Notes: generated by a model not told the origin, from the sequence alone. A stretch of 64,000 bases of DNA from Thermovenabulum sp049701175 (GCF_049701175.1 NZ_JBNATW010000003.1:50296-114295); one strand, 5' to 3'. Counted from the stretch's first letter, positions 52,027 through 62,404 are shown. Program-made: numbers and translations.

Positions 52027-52989
52027 CTATTCTTCCAATGGCACAATGTCTTCCGGCCTTATATAAATTAAATCTTCTTTGGATATATTTTTTTGATTTA
52101 TAAGCCGAAGCGCCTGTTTTCTTATTGCTTTTTCAATAAGATTTCTTACCAACCTTGCATTACCTAATTTATCGTAATAAATTGACTTTTTACTTTCTAT
52201 AAATATTTTTTCTAATTTTTCTATGGCTTCTTTTGTAAATTTATATTGTCTTTTTTCAACCATTATTATTGCTATCTGTAAAAGTTCTTCTAAAGTATAA
52301 TCGGGAAACTCTATTTGAATAGGAAATCTTGAACGAAGTCCGGGATTTGTCCTTAAAAACCAATCCATTTCATCTTTATAACCTGCCAAAATAACAATTA
52401 AATTATCTTTATAATCTTCCATTGCTTTTACCAATGTATCTATTGCTTCCTTACCAAAATCCTTTTCTCCTCCCCTTGCAAGTGAATAAGCTTCATCGAT
52501 AAATAATATGCCTCCTAAAGCCTTTTTTATTTGATCTCTTGTTTTTTGGGCAGTATGTCCTATGTATTCTCCAACAAGGTCAGCCCTTTCAACTTCAATC
52601 AAATGACCTTTTTGAAGGATTTCCATTTCTTTAAACATTTTCCCAATGAGCCTTGCAACCGTTGTTTTACCAGTGCCTGGACTACCCTTAAAAATCATAT
52701 GAAGGACAAGAGGATCAGTTAGCAAATCCTCTTTCTTTCGCCTTTTTTGAATTTCTGCAAAGGCGTGTATCTCTTTTACGAGCTGTTTTACTTTTGTTAA
52801 ACCTACCAAACTGTCTAGTTCTCTTAATACATCTTCCAACTTTTCCTCTTTATTTTTTTTTATTTCATATTTTTTACTTTCAATTTCTTTAAATAAAGAT
52901 AAGGCTTCTGGAGGTGAAATAATTCCATTAGTGACTAAATTAAAAATTTCAGTGGAATCCTTAATTATAATATTTTTTATATCAACCAT
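52027..52989 (-). CDS. spoVK: SpoVK/CbbX-like AAA+ ATPase
   Basis: A 320-residue AAA+ protein: LDSLVGLTKVKQLVKEI, Walker A KGSPGTGKTTVARLIG, pore-type segment ADLVGEYIGHTAQKT, Walker B GGILFIDEAYSLARGG, arginine finger NPGLRSRFPI. SpoVK is made during sporulation in Bacillus and lies next to hfq, as here. Related CbbX proteins remodel Rubisco, but no Rubisco is seen. Its target in the cell is unknown. Confidence 0.9.
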   Translation of the reverse strand: MVDIKNIIIKDSTEIFNLVTNGIISPPEALSLFKEIESKKYEIKKNKEEKLEDVLRELDSLVGLTKVKQLVKEIHAFAEIQKRRKKEDLLTDPLVLHMIFKGSPGTGKTTVARLIGKMFKEMEILQKGHLIEVERADLVGEYIGHTAQKTRDQIKKALGGILFIDEAYSLARGGEKDFGKEAIDTLVKAMEDYKDNLIVILAGYKDEMDWFLRTNPGLRSRFPIQIEFPDYTLEELLQIAIIMVEKRQYKFTKEAIEKLEKIFIESKKSIYYDKLGNARLVRNLIEKAIRKQALRLINQKNISKEDLIYIRPEDIVPLEE

Positions 52990-53071
52990 AGTTTTTCCAC
53001 CTAAACATTAAAATTTTTTTCAATAAACTGATGCTATAGTTATAATATGAGGTTTCTAAATCATTTGACAC

Positions 53072-53105
53072 AATTAAAAACTTCCGAGGCTGTTCCTCGG
53101 AAGTT
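53072..53105 (-). terminator. Terminator of the hfq operon
   Basis: AACTTCCGAGG / CCTCGGAAGTT with a 5-base loop and TTTTTAATT on the minus strand. Confidence 0.87.
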
Positions 53106-53119
53106 TTTTCTTCCTAATA

Positions 53120-53377
53120 TTATTCTTCCTGTTTTTTTTCATTGTTATTATTGTTGTTAGTAAAGGAAACAGGTTTTTGAGGAGAAATGGTTGAGACTGC
53201 GTGTTTGTAAATCAACATCTGTTTGCCTTCAGAATCCAAAACCACTGTAAAATTATCAAAGCCTTTTACATGGCCTTTGATCTGGAACCCATTAATAAGA
53301 TAAATTGTTACAGCTATATTCTCCTTCCTTACTTGATTTAAAAAAGCATCCTGAATGTTAATTTGATTTTTTGACAT
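53120..53377 (-). CDS. hfq: RNA chaperone Hfq
   Basis: An 85-residue Sm-like protein that forms a hexamer and helps small RNAs bind mRNAs. Sm1 is NIQDAFLNQVRKENIAVTIY-LINGFQIKGHVKGFDNFTVVL, Sm2 is QMLIYKHAVSTISP. The C-terminal tail is short and rich in Asn, Lys and Glu. ATG at 53377 after AAAGGGGG, 41 bases after miaA. Confidence 0.97.
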   Translation of the reverse strand: MSKNQINIQDAFLNQVRKENIAVTIYLINGFQIKGHVKGFDNFTVVLDSEGKQMLIYKHAVSTISPQKPVSFTNNNNNNEKKQEE

Positions 53378-53418
53378 TCTTTGTCCCCCTTTATATTTAT
53401 ATATCTACAAGATATATT

Positions 53419-54369
53419 CTAATAATTTTTTAATTTTCCTTCAACTGCTAAAACAATATGTTGGATAATTTTTTCTTTGCCTTCTTTTGAAACATCAAGC
53501 CAAATAATATCTTTGTTTTTCTTGAACCACGTAAACTGGCGTTTGGCATAATGTCTTGTATCACGCTGAATTTTATAAATTGCTTCATCTAATGTAATTT
53601 TTCCTTCTAAATATTCAATGGTTTCCTTATAGCCTAATCCCTGCATTGAGTTTAAATCTTTGGAATATCCTTTTTTTAGCAAACTTTTAACCTCATCAAT
53701 TAGACCCTGTTCAATCATTTTAATGACTCGTTTATTTATTCTGTCATATAATTCCTCCCTCGGCCTTGTCAGCCCAAAAATAAGTAAATCATAAGGACTG
53801 GTTCTTTTTTTAGTTTCTTCTTCAAAAAAAGAGAAAGGTTTTCCGGTACCGAAAAAAACTTCTAAAGCTCTTATTAACCTTTTTCTATTGTTCACATGTA
53901 TTTTTTCAGCAGATTTTGGATCTACCTCCTTTAAAATATTATATAAATATTCATTTCCATAATTCTTTGCTTTTTCTTCCAATTCTTTTCTTAAGTTATC
54001 ATCCTTGTGAAAATTAGAAAAGGCATAGTTGTAGCAAACTGCATTTATATACAGTCCCGTGCCACCAGTTAAAATCGGTACATTTCTTCTTTTTGAAACA
54101 TCTTCGATAACTTTTTCGGCTAAATATTTGTAATCTGCAACACTGAATTCTTCATCTGGCTCAATAATATCGATTAAATGATGAGGAACCCCTTTTCTTT
54201 CCTCTTTGGTAGGTTTTGCAGTTCCTATGTCCATATATTTATAAATTTGCATAGAATCTGCCGATATTATTTCTCCCTTTATTCTTTCAGCAACTTCAAT
54301 TGCTATTTCCGTTTTCCCCACAGCTGTCGGACCTACAATTGCAAGTAAAAATATTTTCTCCTTTTTCAA
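53419..54369 (-). CDS. miaA: tRNA dimethylallyltransferase
   Basis: A 316-residue enzyme that adds dimethylallyl to A37 of tRNAs reading U-starting codons. Motifs: P-loop VGPTAVGKTE, SADSMQIYKYMDIGTAKP, LTGGTGLYI and QRDTRHYAKRQFTWFKKN. ATG overlaps the mutL stop by four bases. MiaB, which completes the ms2i6A modification, is encoded three genes upstream. Confidence 0.97.
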   Translation of the reverse strand: MKKEKIFLLAIVGPTAVGKTEIAIEVAERIKGEIISADSMQIYKYMDIGTAKPTKEERKGVPHHLIDIIEPDEEFSVADYKYLAEKVIEDVSKRRNVPILTGGTGLYINAVCYNYAFSNFHKDDNLRKELEEKAKNYGNEYLYNILKEVDPKSAEKIHVNNRKRLIRALEVFFGTGKPFSFFEEETKKRTSPYDLLIFGLTRPREELYDRINKRVIKMIEQGLIDEVKSLLKKGYSKDLNSMQGLGYKETIEYLEGKITLDEAIYKIQRDTRHYAKRQFTWFKKNKDIIWLDVSKEGKEKIIQHIVLAVEGKLKNY

Positions 54370-56177
54370 ATTGAAACCCTCTTAAATTTTTTTTCCAACT
54401 CATATAAAGAAAAGGATATTATCGTAGGCCTGCCGTGGGGACAATTATATGGATTTTCTGTTTTTAAAAGCATTTTAATAAGCTTATCCATTTCCTCGAT
54501 ATTTAATTTCTCTCCCGCTTTTATAGCTGAATGGCATGCAAGGGAAGCTATTATCTTTTCCTTGTCTTTAGGAAAGCCCTCTTCTTTTAATTCATCTAAG
54601 ACTTCCTTTATATATGAAGGTTCTTTTGGAATTCCAAAGGTGAAAGGTACAGCACGTATAATAATAGAATCATCCCCAAATATGTCCACATCAAATCCAT
54701 TACTTTTGAAAATATCAACTGTTGTTTTAAAAAATTCCATTTCAGAATAGGTAAGCTTAAAAATTTGAGGAACTAAAAGCTCTTGAACCACAAAGGACTT
54801 TGAATAATTTAAATACATTTCATACAATATCCTTTCGTGAGCAGCATGTTGGTCAATCAAATAAAAATTATTTTCTTCTTCAAAAATAACATAGGTATTA
54901 AACAACTGTCCAACTATTTTATACTCTCTTATTAGTTGACTTTTTTCTTGACATTTTTTAATGACCTCATTTTTTATCAATTCTGCTGTATTATATAAGT
55001 TACTATTTTCCTTAAATAGATTGTCAATTTCATTATTGGGCTTTTTTTCTATTTTATCCTCAAAATCATAGAAATATTCCCTTTTTATGGTAAATTTTTC
55101 ATTTTTATTCTGAAGTTTTTCTAAAAAAGTAATACTTTCTTCTTGTAGGTATCCTTTATCTTTTGAGAGTGTTTCTTTTGGGATTAAAATATCTCCTTTT
55201 AAAGCTTCTTTCACGGTTAAATATAAAGAATCAAAAATTTTATACTCATCCTTAAATTTTATTTCCGTTTTTGAAGGATGCACATTAACATCCACATAGG
55301 ATTCATCGATATTGATGAATATGATTGCAATAGGAAACTTTCCGTTTGGTAAAAATGTGGAATAGCCTTTTTCTAAAAATAAAGATAAGTTTTTATCTTT
55401 TATATATCTTCCATTTACAAAAAAAATTTCATAAGATCTATTGCTTCGAGCATAATGAGGAGGCAATAAAAATCCTTCTATCTCCAAAACACCAAAATGT
55501 TTTTTGACTTCAATTAAATTTTTTGCTTCTTCAATTCCATAAATTTTTGCAAAAACCTCCTTAATATTACCATTTCCGGACGTAGTAAAAATTTCCTTTC
55601 CATCAATTTTTAATTTAAATGAAATTTCCGGATGTCCAATAGCGTATTTTGTAACAACTTCTGAGATAAAAGCTGATTCTTTTGAAGATGATTTTAAAAA
55701 TTTTAATCGCGCAGGTGTATTAAAAAATAGATCTTCGACAATTAAACAACACCCTTCTTTTGATAGGGCTTCATCAAAATATTCAACTTTTCCACCCACA
55801 ACAATGCATTTTGTGCCAATATTTTCATCTTTTGTCTTAGTAAGCATAGTGACTTTAGAAACTGCAGCAATACTCGGTAGAGCTTCTCCTCTGAATCCCA
55901 AAGTTTTTACAATAAAGATATCTTCAAGCTTTGTTATTTTGCTTGTAGCATGTCTTTGAAAAGCTAATAAGACATCATCGGAGGATATACCTTCTCCATC
56001 GTCTACAACTTTAATGAGTTTTTTGCCCCCATCCTTAATCTCAACATGAATGCTTTTAGCCTTTGCATCAATAGAATTTTCAATAAGTTCTTTTACAACA
56101 GAAGCTGGTCTTTCAACGACCTCGCCGGCTGCAATTTTCTGAGCAATCTCCTCATCTAATACCCTTATTTTTCCCAT
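54366..56177 (-). CDS. mutL: DNA mismatch repair protein MutL (endonuclease type)
   Basis: A 603-residue protein. The N-terminal GHKL ATPase has ELIENSIDA, DDGEGI and LGFRGEALPSI. The C-terminal dimer domain has DQHAAHERILYE (the DQHA-x2-E-x4-E metal site), ACHSAIKAGE and CPHGRP, so it should nick DNA like Bacillus MutL, as expected in bacteria without MutH. ATG at 56177 after GAGGGG; a GTG at 56192 overlaps that site. Confidence 0.97.
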   Translation of the reverse strand: MGKIRVLDEEIAQKIAAGEVVERPASVVKELIENSIDAKAKSIHVEIKDGGKKLIKVVDDGEGISSDDVLLAFQRHATSKITKLEDIFIVKTLGFRGEALPSIAAVSKVTMLTKTKDENIGTKCIVVGGKVEYFDEALSKEGCCLIVEDLFFNTPARLKFLKSSSKESAFISEVVTKYAIGHPEISFKLKIDGKEIFTTSGNGNIKEVFAKIYGIEEAKNLIEVKKHFGVLEIEGFLLPPHYARSNRSYEIFFVNGRYIKDKNLSLFLEKGYSTFLPNGKFPIAIIFINIDESYVDVNVHPSKTEIKFKDEYKIFDSLYLTVKEALKGDILIPKETLSKDKGYLQEESITFLEKLQNKNEKFTIKREYFYDFEDKIEKKPNNEIDNLFKENSNLYNTAELIKNEVIKKCQEKSQLIREYKIVGQLFNTYVIFEEENNFYLIDQHAAHERILYEMYLNYSKSFVVQELLVPQIFKLTYSEMEFFKTTVDIFKSNGFDVDIFGDDSIIIRAVPFTFGIPKEPSYIKEVLDELKEEGFPKDKEKIIASLACHSAIKAGEKLNIEEMDKLIKMLLKTENPYNCPHGRPTIISFSLYELEKKFKRVSI

Positions 56178-56188
56178 GAGTTTTCCCC

Positions 56189-58771
56189 TCACATAATTTC
56201 TAACTTAAGTTTATACAAGAAATTTAGAGCTTCTAACGGTGTCATTGTATTGATGTCTATTTCTTTTATTTTTTGAATGATTGCTTCATTTTTTATATTC
56301 ATTAGGTCTAACTGAGAATCAGTTTTTTCTGTTTCTGGTAAAGTATTATTATTTACATAAAATTTTTCAGGTAAACCTTTTTCAAGAGTTTTTAATAATT
56401 CTTTAGCCCTATTAATTAAACTCTTAGGTAATCCAGCTAATCTTGCGACTTCAATACCGTAACTTTTATCCGCTTCTCCCGGAACAATCTTTCTTAAAAA
56501 TAGTATATCTTCTCCTTTTTCTTTAACGGTCACTTTATAGTTCTTTACACCAAAAAGCTCTTTTAATTTTGTAATTTCATGGTAGTGTGTAGCAAATAAG
56601 GTCTTGGCTTTTATGTTTTTATGAATATACTCTACAACAGCCCATGCAATACTTAAACCGTCATAAGTACTGGTACCTCTACCTACTTCGTCGAGAATGA
56701 TTAAACTTTTAGGAGTAGCATATTTTAAAATATTAGCAACTTCTGTCATCTCAACCATAAAGGTGCTCTGTCCATAAGCGAGGTTGTCAAAAGCTCCGAT
56801 TCTTGTGAAAATTCTATCTACAATGCCTATTACAGCTTTTTTTGCTGGAACAAAACTACCAATTTGTGCCATTAATACAATTAAAGCTACTTGTCGCATA
56901 TATGTAGATTTACCTGCCATATTGGGTCCAGTTATTATCGAAATCATAGAATCTTTGCAGTTTATATGCGTATCATTAGGAATGAAAATATCATTTTTCA
57001 ATGTTAATTCTACAACTGGATGTCTTCCTTCAATAATTAAGATTTCGTCTTTGGTGGTGATATCGGGTTTTACATAATTATTATCCCGAGCAACCTGTGC
57101 TAATGCTACAAGAACATCTAATGTCGCTACTGCGTTTGAGCTTTTCTTAAAGCGCGGTATGTTTAACAATAGCTGGTTTTTAACCTCGCAAAATATTTGG
57201 TACTCCAAATTTATAAGTTTTTCTTCTGCACCGAGAATCATTTCTTCATATTCTTTAAGTTTTTCAGTAATGTATCTTTCTGCATTAGCAAGGGTTTGTT
57301 TTCTAATATAATCCTCAGGCACAAGATTTAAATTCGCTTTTGTAACTTCGATATAGTAACCGAAAACCTTATTGTAACCTACCTTTAATGATTTAATCCC
57401 AGTTCTTTCCCTTTCTTTGGCTTCAAACTCTGCAATAAAATCCTTACCTTTAAAAGCGATTTCTCTTAGTTTATCTATTTCTTTGTTAAAGCCTTCTTTA
57501 ATGATATTTCCTTCTTTGACAGAAAGGGGAGGATCCTCACAAATTGCTTTATCCAATAATTCAAAGACGTCGTTTAATCCATCCAATTGGCTTTCTAAGC
57601 TTCTCAAGAGCTTAGATGATGAATTTTTAATTAAATTTTTAATCCTTGGAAACCGAGAAATTGTATTTTTTATTGCTAATAAATCTCTTGCATTGATATT
57701 TCCGCAAACTAATTTACCAGTTAATCTCTCTAAATCATAAACATTTTTAAGCTCATTTTTTAGTTCTTCTCTTTTGAAAAAGTCTTCAAATAATTCTTCA
57801 ACAGCGTCAAGGCGTTCTTTGATTTTTATAGGATCGATTAAGGGTTGTTCTATCCACTTTCGTAGCAATCTGGCCCCCATCGCTGTTTGAGTTTTATCAA
57901 GAACCCAAAAAAGGCTGCCCTGTCTTTTTCTTTCGAAAAGGGATTCAGTAAGTTCTAGGTTTCTTTTTGTATTGGCGTCAAGCACCATATATTCCAAAGG
58001 TTCATAATACCTGATAAAATTAAAATGTGCTAATTGCTGTTTTTGAGTTTCTATTAAAAATTTTAGGCAGGCACAGGAAGCTTTTTGGGAAAGAGGCCTG
58101 CCCTCCAAGGCTTTTAAAGAAGTTTCGTCAAAATTGTTAGAAAGCAAATCCCAATCTATTTCAAAATAACTTTCACTTTTTAAAGTTAATGCATTATTAT
58201 TGAAATCGAAATAATTTTTCTTTAAAATGGGATTATTTAAGATTTCACTATTTACAATGCATTCGCTGGGAGAAAATTTGTAAAGCTCATTAATTACTTC
58301 TTGAAAATTGCTGCCCGCAGTTATTTCAGTTGTAATAAATTCACCGGTCATTAAATCAGCAAAAGCCAATCCAAATTTATTTTCCGATTTATAAATTGCA
58401 CAAAGGTAATTGTTCTTTTTTTCATCCAAAATATTTATATCTGTTACTGTACCGGGCGTAATAATTTTAACTACTTCTCTTTTTACAATATTTTTGGCAA
58501 GTTTGGGATCCTCTACTTGTTCGCATATAGCTATTTTATAACCCTTTTCTATAAGTCTTGCAATGTATTGGTCCGCTGCGTGGTAAGGTATACCCGCCAT
58601 GGGCACCTTATTTTCCGGATCCCTTGAAGTTAATGCAATTTCTAACTCCCTTGAGGCTATATAAGCATCGTCAAAAAACATTTCATAAAAGTCGCCCAGC
58701 CTGAAAAACAGTATATAATCTTTATATTTCTCTTTAATTTCTTTATATTGTTTTATCATTGGAGTATCCAT
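56189..58771 (-). CDS. mutS: DNA mismatch repair protein MutS
   Basis: An 860-residue mismatch sensor. The mismatch-binding Phe-x-Glu is in FRLGDFYEMFFDDA (about residue 30), Walker A GPNMAGKSTYMRQ (about 615), Walker B LIILDEVGRGTSTYDG, then FATHYHEI. C-terminal helix-turn-helix dimer region follows. Translated with mutL; the genes are 11 bases apart. Confidence 0.97.
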   Translation of the reverse strand: MDTPMIKQYKEIKEKYKDYILFFRLGDFYEMFFDDAYIASRELEIALTSRDPENKVPMAGIPYHAADQYIARLIEKGYKIAICEQVEDPKLAKNIVKREVVKIITPGTVTDINILDEKKNNYLCAIYKSENKFGLAFADLMTGEFITTEITAGSNFQEVINELYKFSPSECIVNSEILNNPILKKNYFDFNNNALTLKSESYFEIDWDLLSNNFDETSLKALEGRPLSQKASCACLKFLIETQKQQLAHFNFIRYYEPLEYMVLDANTKRNLELTESLFERKRQGSLFWVLDKTQTAMGARLLRKWIEQPLIDPIKIKERLDAVEELFEDFFKREELKNELKNVYDLERLTGKLVCGNINARDLLAIKNTISRFPRIKNLIKNSSSKLLRSLESQLDGLNDVFELLDKAICEDPPLSVKEGNIIKEGFNKEIDKLREIAFKGKDFIAEFEAKERERTGIKSLKVGYNKVFGYYIEVTKANLNLVPEDYIRKQTLANAERYITEKLKEYEEMILGAEEKLINLEYQIFCEVKNQLLLNIPRFKKSSNAVATLDVLVALAQVARDNNYVKPDITTKDEILIIEGRHPVVELTLKNDIFIPNDTHINCKDSMISIITGPNMAGKSTYMRQVALIVLMAQIGSFVPAKKAVIGIVDRIFTRIGAFDNLAYGQSTFMVEMTEVANILKYATPKSLIILDEVGRGTSTYDGLSIAWAVVEYIHKNIKAKTLFATHYHEITKLKELFGVKNYKVTVKEKGEDILFLRKIVPGEADKSYGIEVARLAGLPKSLINRAKELLKTLEKGLPEKFYVNNNTLPETEKTDSQLDLMNIKNEAIIQKIKEIDINTMTPLEALNFLYKLKLEIM

Positions 58772-58788
58772 TTAAAAAATTGACCCCC

Positions 58789-60111
58789 TTAGGTAGTTAA
58801 AAGCTCTCCTATCAAAGAAAAGGTATGAGGTTCAGTAATTTTTACCTTAACAAGTTTTCCAATTATATCCTTAGGTCCCTTAAAATTTACCACTTTGTTC
58901 GTTCTGGTCCTGCCTGTTAATTTTTCTTTATCCTTTTTAGAAAATCCTTCCACAAGCACCTCTACAACTTTATCCTTCATCTGTTCATTTTTTTTAGCGG
59001 AAATGGTATCCTGAAGCTTCATAAGTCTATCTAACCTTTCTTTTTTAACTTCTTCATCTACCTGGTTTTCCATTTCTGCAGCAGGTGTTCCCTTTCTTTT
59101 TGAGTACATGAACATAAAAGCTTGATCGTATTGGACCCTTTCTACTATATCTAAAGTATCCAAAAAATCTTCTTCATTTTCTCCGGGGAACCCAACAATT
59201 ATATCAGTCGAAATTGCAATATCAGGTATCTCCTTTCTTAATTTTTCTATTAGCCCTAAGTAATGTTCCCTTGTATAATTTCTATTCATCAACTTTAATA
59301 TTTTATTGCTACCCGCTTGAATTGGAAGATGAATATGCTCACAAACTTTTTCCAAATCACGTATAGCAAAAATAAGTTCATCACTTAAGTCTTTGGGATG
59401 GGAAGTAGTGAATCTTATTCTCTCAATTCCATTGATTTTATTTAATTCTTTTAATAAACCTGCAAAATTAATATTTTCATCTTTTAAGTCCCTTCCGTAA
59501 GAATTTACATTTTGACCTAATAAATTTATTTCTTTTATTCCTTCTTCTGCTAATGATTTTACTTCATTTATTATATCCTCAGGTTTTCTGCTCCTTTCCC
59601 TACCCCGAACATAAGGTACTATACAGTAGGTACAAAAATTGTTGCAACCATAGGTTATAGTAACCCACGCCTTTACCTTATCTTCTCTAACATAGGGGAG
59701 GCCTTCTTCTACCCAAGTTTCGTCTTCAACTGTCTCAACAATGGTATAATCGGAATAAATTACATTTTCTATAAGCTGAGGTAATTTGTGAACATTGTGA
59801 ATTCCAAAGATTATATCTACAAAAGGATATTTTTCCTTAATATACTCCACCACATGTGGCTGCTGAACCATACAGCCGGTTATAGCGATGATCATATTAG
59901 GCTTATTTTGCTTTAAGGGTTTTAATTGTCCTAAACGACCGTATACTTTCTGCTCAGCTGTTTCTCTTACGCTACACGTATTTAAAACAAGAATATCTGC
60001 ATCCTTGATATCTTCGGATGGGGTATAACCCATTTTTTCAAGTACGCCGGAAACCACTTCGGAATCATGTACATTCATCTGACATCCCCAAGTAATAACT
60101 TTATATTTCAC
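58789..60111 (-). CDS. miaB: tRNA-2-methylthio-N6-dimethylallyladenosine synthase
   Basis: A 440-residue radical-SAM methylthiotransferase. N-terminal cluster cysteines in GCQMNVHDSE, LNTCSVRETAEQK and TGCMVQQ; radical-SAM motif CNNFCTYCIVPYVRGRERSR; C-terminal TRAM domain (PHTFSLIGEL end). GTG start at 60111 after GGGAGTG. Adds the methylthio group to i6A37 made by MiaA. Confidence 0.97.
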   Translation of the reverse strand: MKYKVITWGCQMNVHDSEVVSGVLEKMGYTPSEDIKDADILVLNTCSVRETAEQKVYGRLGQLKPLKQNKPNMIIAITGCMVQQPHVVEYIKEKYPFVDIIFGIHNVHKLPQLIENVIYSDYTIVETVEDETWVEEGLPYVREDKVKAWVTITYGCNNFCTYCIVPYVRGRERSRKPEDIINEVKSLAEEGIKEINLLGQNVNSYGRDLKDENINFAGLLKELNKINGIERIRFTTSHPKDLSDELIFAIRDLEKVCEHIHLPIQAGSNKILKLMNRNYTREHYLGLIEKLRKEIPDIAISTDIIVGFPGENEEDFLDTLDIVERVQYDQAFMFMYSKRKGTPAAEMENQVDEEVKKERLDRLMKLQDTISAKKNEQMKDKVVEVLVEGFSKKDKEKLTGRTRTNKVVNFKGPKDIIGKLVKVKITEPHTFSLIGELLTT

Positions 60112-60155
60112 TAAAAATATCACTCCCTTGTAAGTATTGATTGTATTTTATTTAT

Positions 60156-60899
60156 TTATTTTAACAATTCTTTGAGTTTTAATAAGGCATTTTTGAAATC
60201 CGTATAAATTTCTTTTTTTGTAATCTCCAGTTTCTCACCTCTTTGCCTCAACACATAAGCAGGATGATAGGTAGGCATTATCCATATATCTTTTTCTTTT
60301 ATCCATATACCCCTAGACTGGGTAATACTTTTATCAGGTCTAAAGAACTTTAATGGAGTAGACCCCAAGGTAATGATTACCTTTGGAGATATAAACTCTA
60401 GTTCTAAGTTTAAAATATTAGAGCATGCTTTAACTTCATTGACATAGGGAGTTCTATTCTTTGGTGGTCTGCACTTTACTACATTTGTTATGTAGATACG
60501 GCTCCTGTCAATATTAAACTTATTGAGAAGAGCGTTTAAAAGCTGGCCAGCTCTGCCTACAAAGGGCCTGCCTAATTTATCCTCTTCTTCTCCAGGACCT
60601 TCGCCAATTAAAACAATAGGTGATGCAAAGTTTCCTTCACCGGCAACTTTCTGGGTATGGCAGTCGGCAAAACAAAGGGGGCAACTTTTACATTCAAGTA
60701 AATACTCTTTAATCTTATTATAAATAAAATCTTGCATTTTTTTTGCTTGCTCGTTTTTTTCTTTTATTTTTCTAAGTATATTTTCATAAGATTGGTTAAT
60801 TATGCCAAATTCTTTTTGTAGAGATAGGATAATTTCAATTTTCTTAGGTAATATAATTTCTTCACCCTTAAAAAATTCAACAATTTCACTAATTTCCAT
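60156..60899 (-). CDS. Family 4 uracil-DNA glycosylase
   Basis: A 247-residue enzyme that removes uracil from DNA. Residues ~1-65 are a helical extension. The iron-sulfur ligands are CKSCPL (about 72) and VVKCRPP ... VKAC, typical of thermophile type 4 enzymes. Motif A is IGEGPGEEEDKLGRPFVGRAG, and motif B is HPAYVLR. Located with the mismatch repair genes. ATG at 60899 after CGGAGGAG. Confidence 0.93.
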   Translation of the reverse strand: MEISEIVEFFKGEEIILPKKIEIILSLQKEFGIINQSYENILRKIKEKNEQAKKMQDFIYNKIKEYLLECKSCPLCFADCHTQKVAGEGNFASPIVLIGEGPGEEEDKLGRPFVGRAGQLLNALLNKFNIDRSRIYITNVVKCRPPKNRTPYVNEVKACSNILNLELEFISPKVIITLGSTPLKFFRPDKSITQSRGIWIKEKDIWIMPTYHPAYVLRQRGEKLEITKKEIYTDFKNALLKLKELLK

Positions 60900-60949
60900 T
60901 TTATTCTCCTCCGATTTCTCATTTGATATTATAACAATTATAAGAGCAA

Positions 60950-60987
60950 TTGAAAATAAAAAATTAACCTCAAAAGGAGGTTAATTT
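60950..60987 (-). terminator. Terminator of the VanW-family gene
   Basis: AAATTAACCTC / GAGGTTAATTT with a 5-base loop and an A/T-rich tail giving a T run on the minus strand, 11 bases after the stop. Confidence 0.8.
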
Positions 60988-60997
60988 TAATATTTAT

Positions 60998-62404
60998 TTA
61001 TTCATTTGATAACTCACTATCTATATTACTTGGTAACTCTTTATTATTATTTTTATTATTTTCAATACCTAAACTTGGATTAACTATTTTTTTGCCTACA
61101 TATACTATTGTATTTAAAGGCTTATAAATGTCGGTGGATATTAATTTCTTTTCAATTTTTCCATTGTTATTTATTATCTTCCATACTTTTACCTTACAAC
61201 CTGGCCTGCCTTCTTCAATGCGCATTTTACCCATTTCTAAATTGCAGTCATCTTTTAAAATTTTGGAAGGTGGAGTTGTAGTTATAATTTCCGAAATAAT
61301 ATCTACTTTCTTTTTCATTCTTTCACTACTATAAAATTTCATTATTATACTATTGTTTTTGACTTCAGCAAACAATACTAAATAATTTCCTGTATTATTT
61401 TTAAATTTTAAATCTAAAGAACCGTAACTTACGGTTGCATCTCTTCCAGGAGGAACGTAACCTACAGGCATTGAATGGTGATGTCTTTCAATAACCTCTA
61501 AATCTGTAAAAAGAACCAGATTATAAAGTGTTGTTGATATTTGGCAAACTCCTCCGCCAGTACTTTGAGATATTTCATTATTGAAATATATTGGCGCATC
61601 AAGGTAGCCCCTTTCTTTTGTCCTTTCACCAACTGTCTCATTAAAAGAAAATATCTCCATCGGTGCAATTATAGTTCCGTTTAAACTTTCAGAAGCCAAT
61701 TTTAGATTGTTACTTCTTTCAATCTGATTTAAGTTAAATTTTGTTGAAAAAGAAGCTATTTCATATTTTATATTCATTTGCTGTAATTTTTCTTTTGTAT
61801 AAAAAGGTTTAATAGTAAGTATTGGTATTTCTATGATAATTTGTTTGTCAAAAATTTTATTTAAAATATTCTTTTTTAATAATTCTTCATTAATTTTTGT
61901 TCCTTCTTTATCACCAACTATTTGAATTTTATTCTCTTTAATTATAAATTTTGCGTTTTGAGGCTGGATGCAAATTTCCTTCTCTATTTTATTAACAATA
62001 TTATTAAAATATTGATCATTTAATTTAACATATAAAGGTAAATTAATTAATTTTCTTATTTCAAAGAAATCCAAGAAAAAGGACTTAAAGAAAAACTCAC
62101 CTTTTTTTATATTTAAAGCTTCATTAATGCTTTTTTCTTTATCAAAAGTAATTAATTCCTTTAAATTTATATAATATTCTTTACTTTTGTATTTCAATAT
62201 TATTTGTTGTTGATATTTTCTATTTATATATTCTAAAATTTTTTCATTTGCATCTTCCATACTTAATTTACTTACATTTACTGGGCCAATATAAGTATTA
62301 TAAGGTAAAACATTGCTATTTTTTAATTGGTAATTATATACAAAAAGGCATAATAACAATATTATTATACATAAAAGTAGGATAAGGTAATTTTTCTTCT
62401 TCAT
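60998..62404 (-). CDS. VanW-family exported protein with peptidoglycan-binding domain
   Basis: About 468 residues. One N-terminal membrane segment (LILLLCIIILLLCLFVYNY) anchors or exports it. Residues ~35-215 resemble the peptidoglycan-binding (PG_binding_4) domain, and residues ~220-390 are the VanW domain with TKERGYLDAPIYFNNEISQSTGGGVCQISTTLYN and RHHHSMPVGYVPPGRDATVSYG. The C-terminal tail is Asn/Lys-rich. VanW proteins are linked to the cell wall; the exact reaction is unknown. ATG at 62404 after AAAGGTGAG. Confidence 0.9.
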   Translation of the reverse strand: MKKKNYLILLLCIIILLLCLFVYNYQLKNSNVLPYNTYIGPVNVSKLSMEDANEKILEYINRKYQQQIILKYKSKEYYINLKELITFDKEKSINEALNIKKGEFFFKSFFLDFFEIRKLINLPLYVKLNDQYFNNIVNKIEKEICIQPQNAKFIIKENKIQIVGDKEGTKINEELLKKNILNKIFDKQIIIEIPILTIKPFYTKEKLQQMNIKYEIASFSTKFNLNQIERSNNLKLASESLNGTIIAPMEIFSFNETVGERTKERGYLDAPIYFNNEISQSTGGGVCQISTTLYNLVLFTDLEVIERHHHSMPVGYVPPGRDATVSYGSLDLKFKNNTGNYLVLFAEVKNNSIIMKFYSSERMKKKVDIISEIITTTPPSKILKDDCNLEMGKMRIEEGRPGCKVKVWKIINNNGKIEKKLISTDIYKPLNTIVYVGKKIVNPSLGIENNKNNNKELPSNIDSELSNE

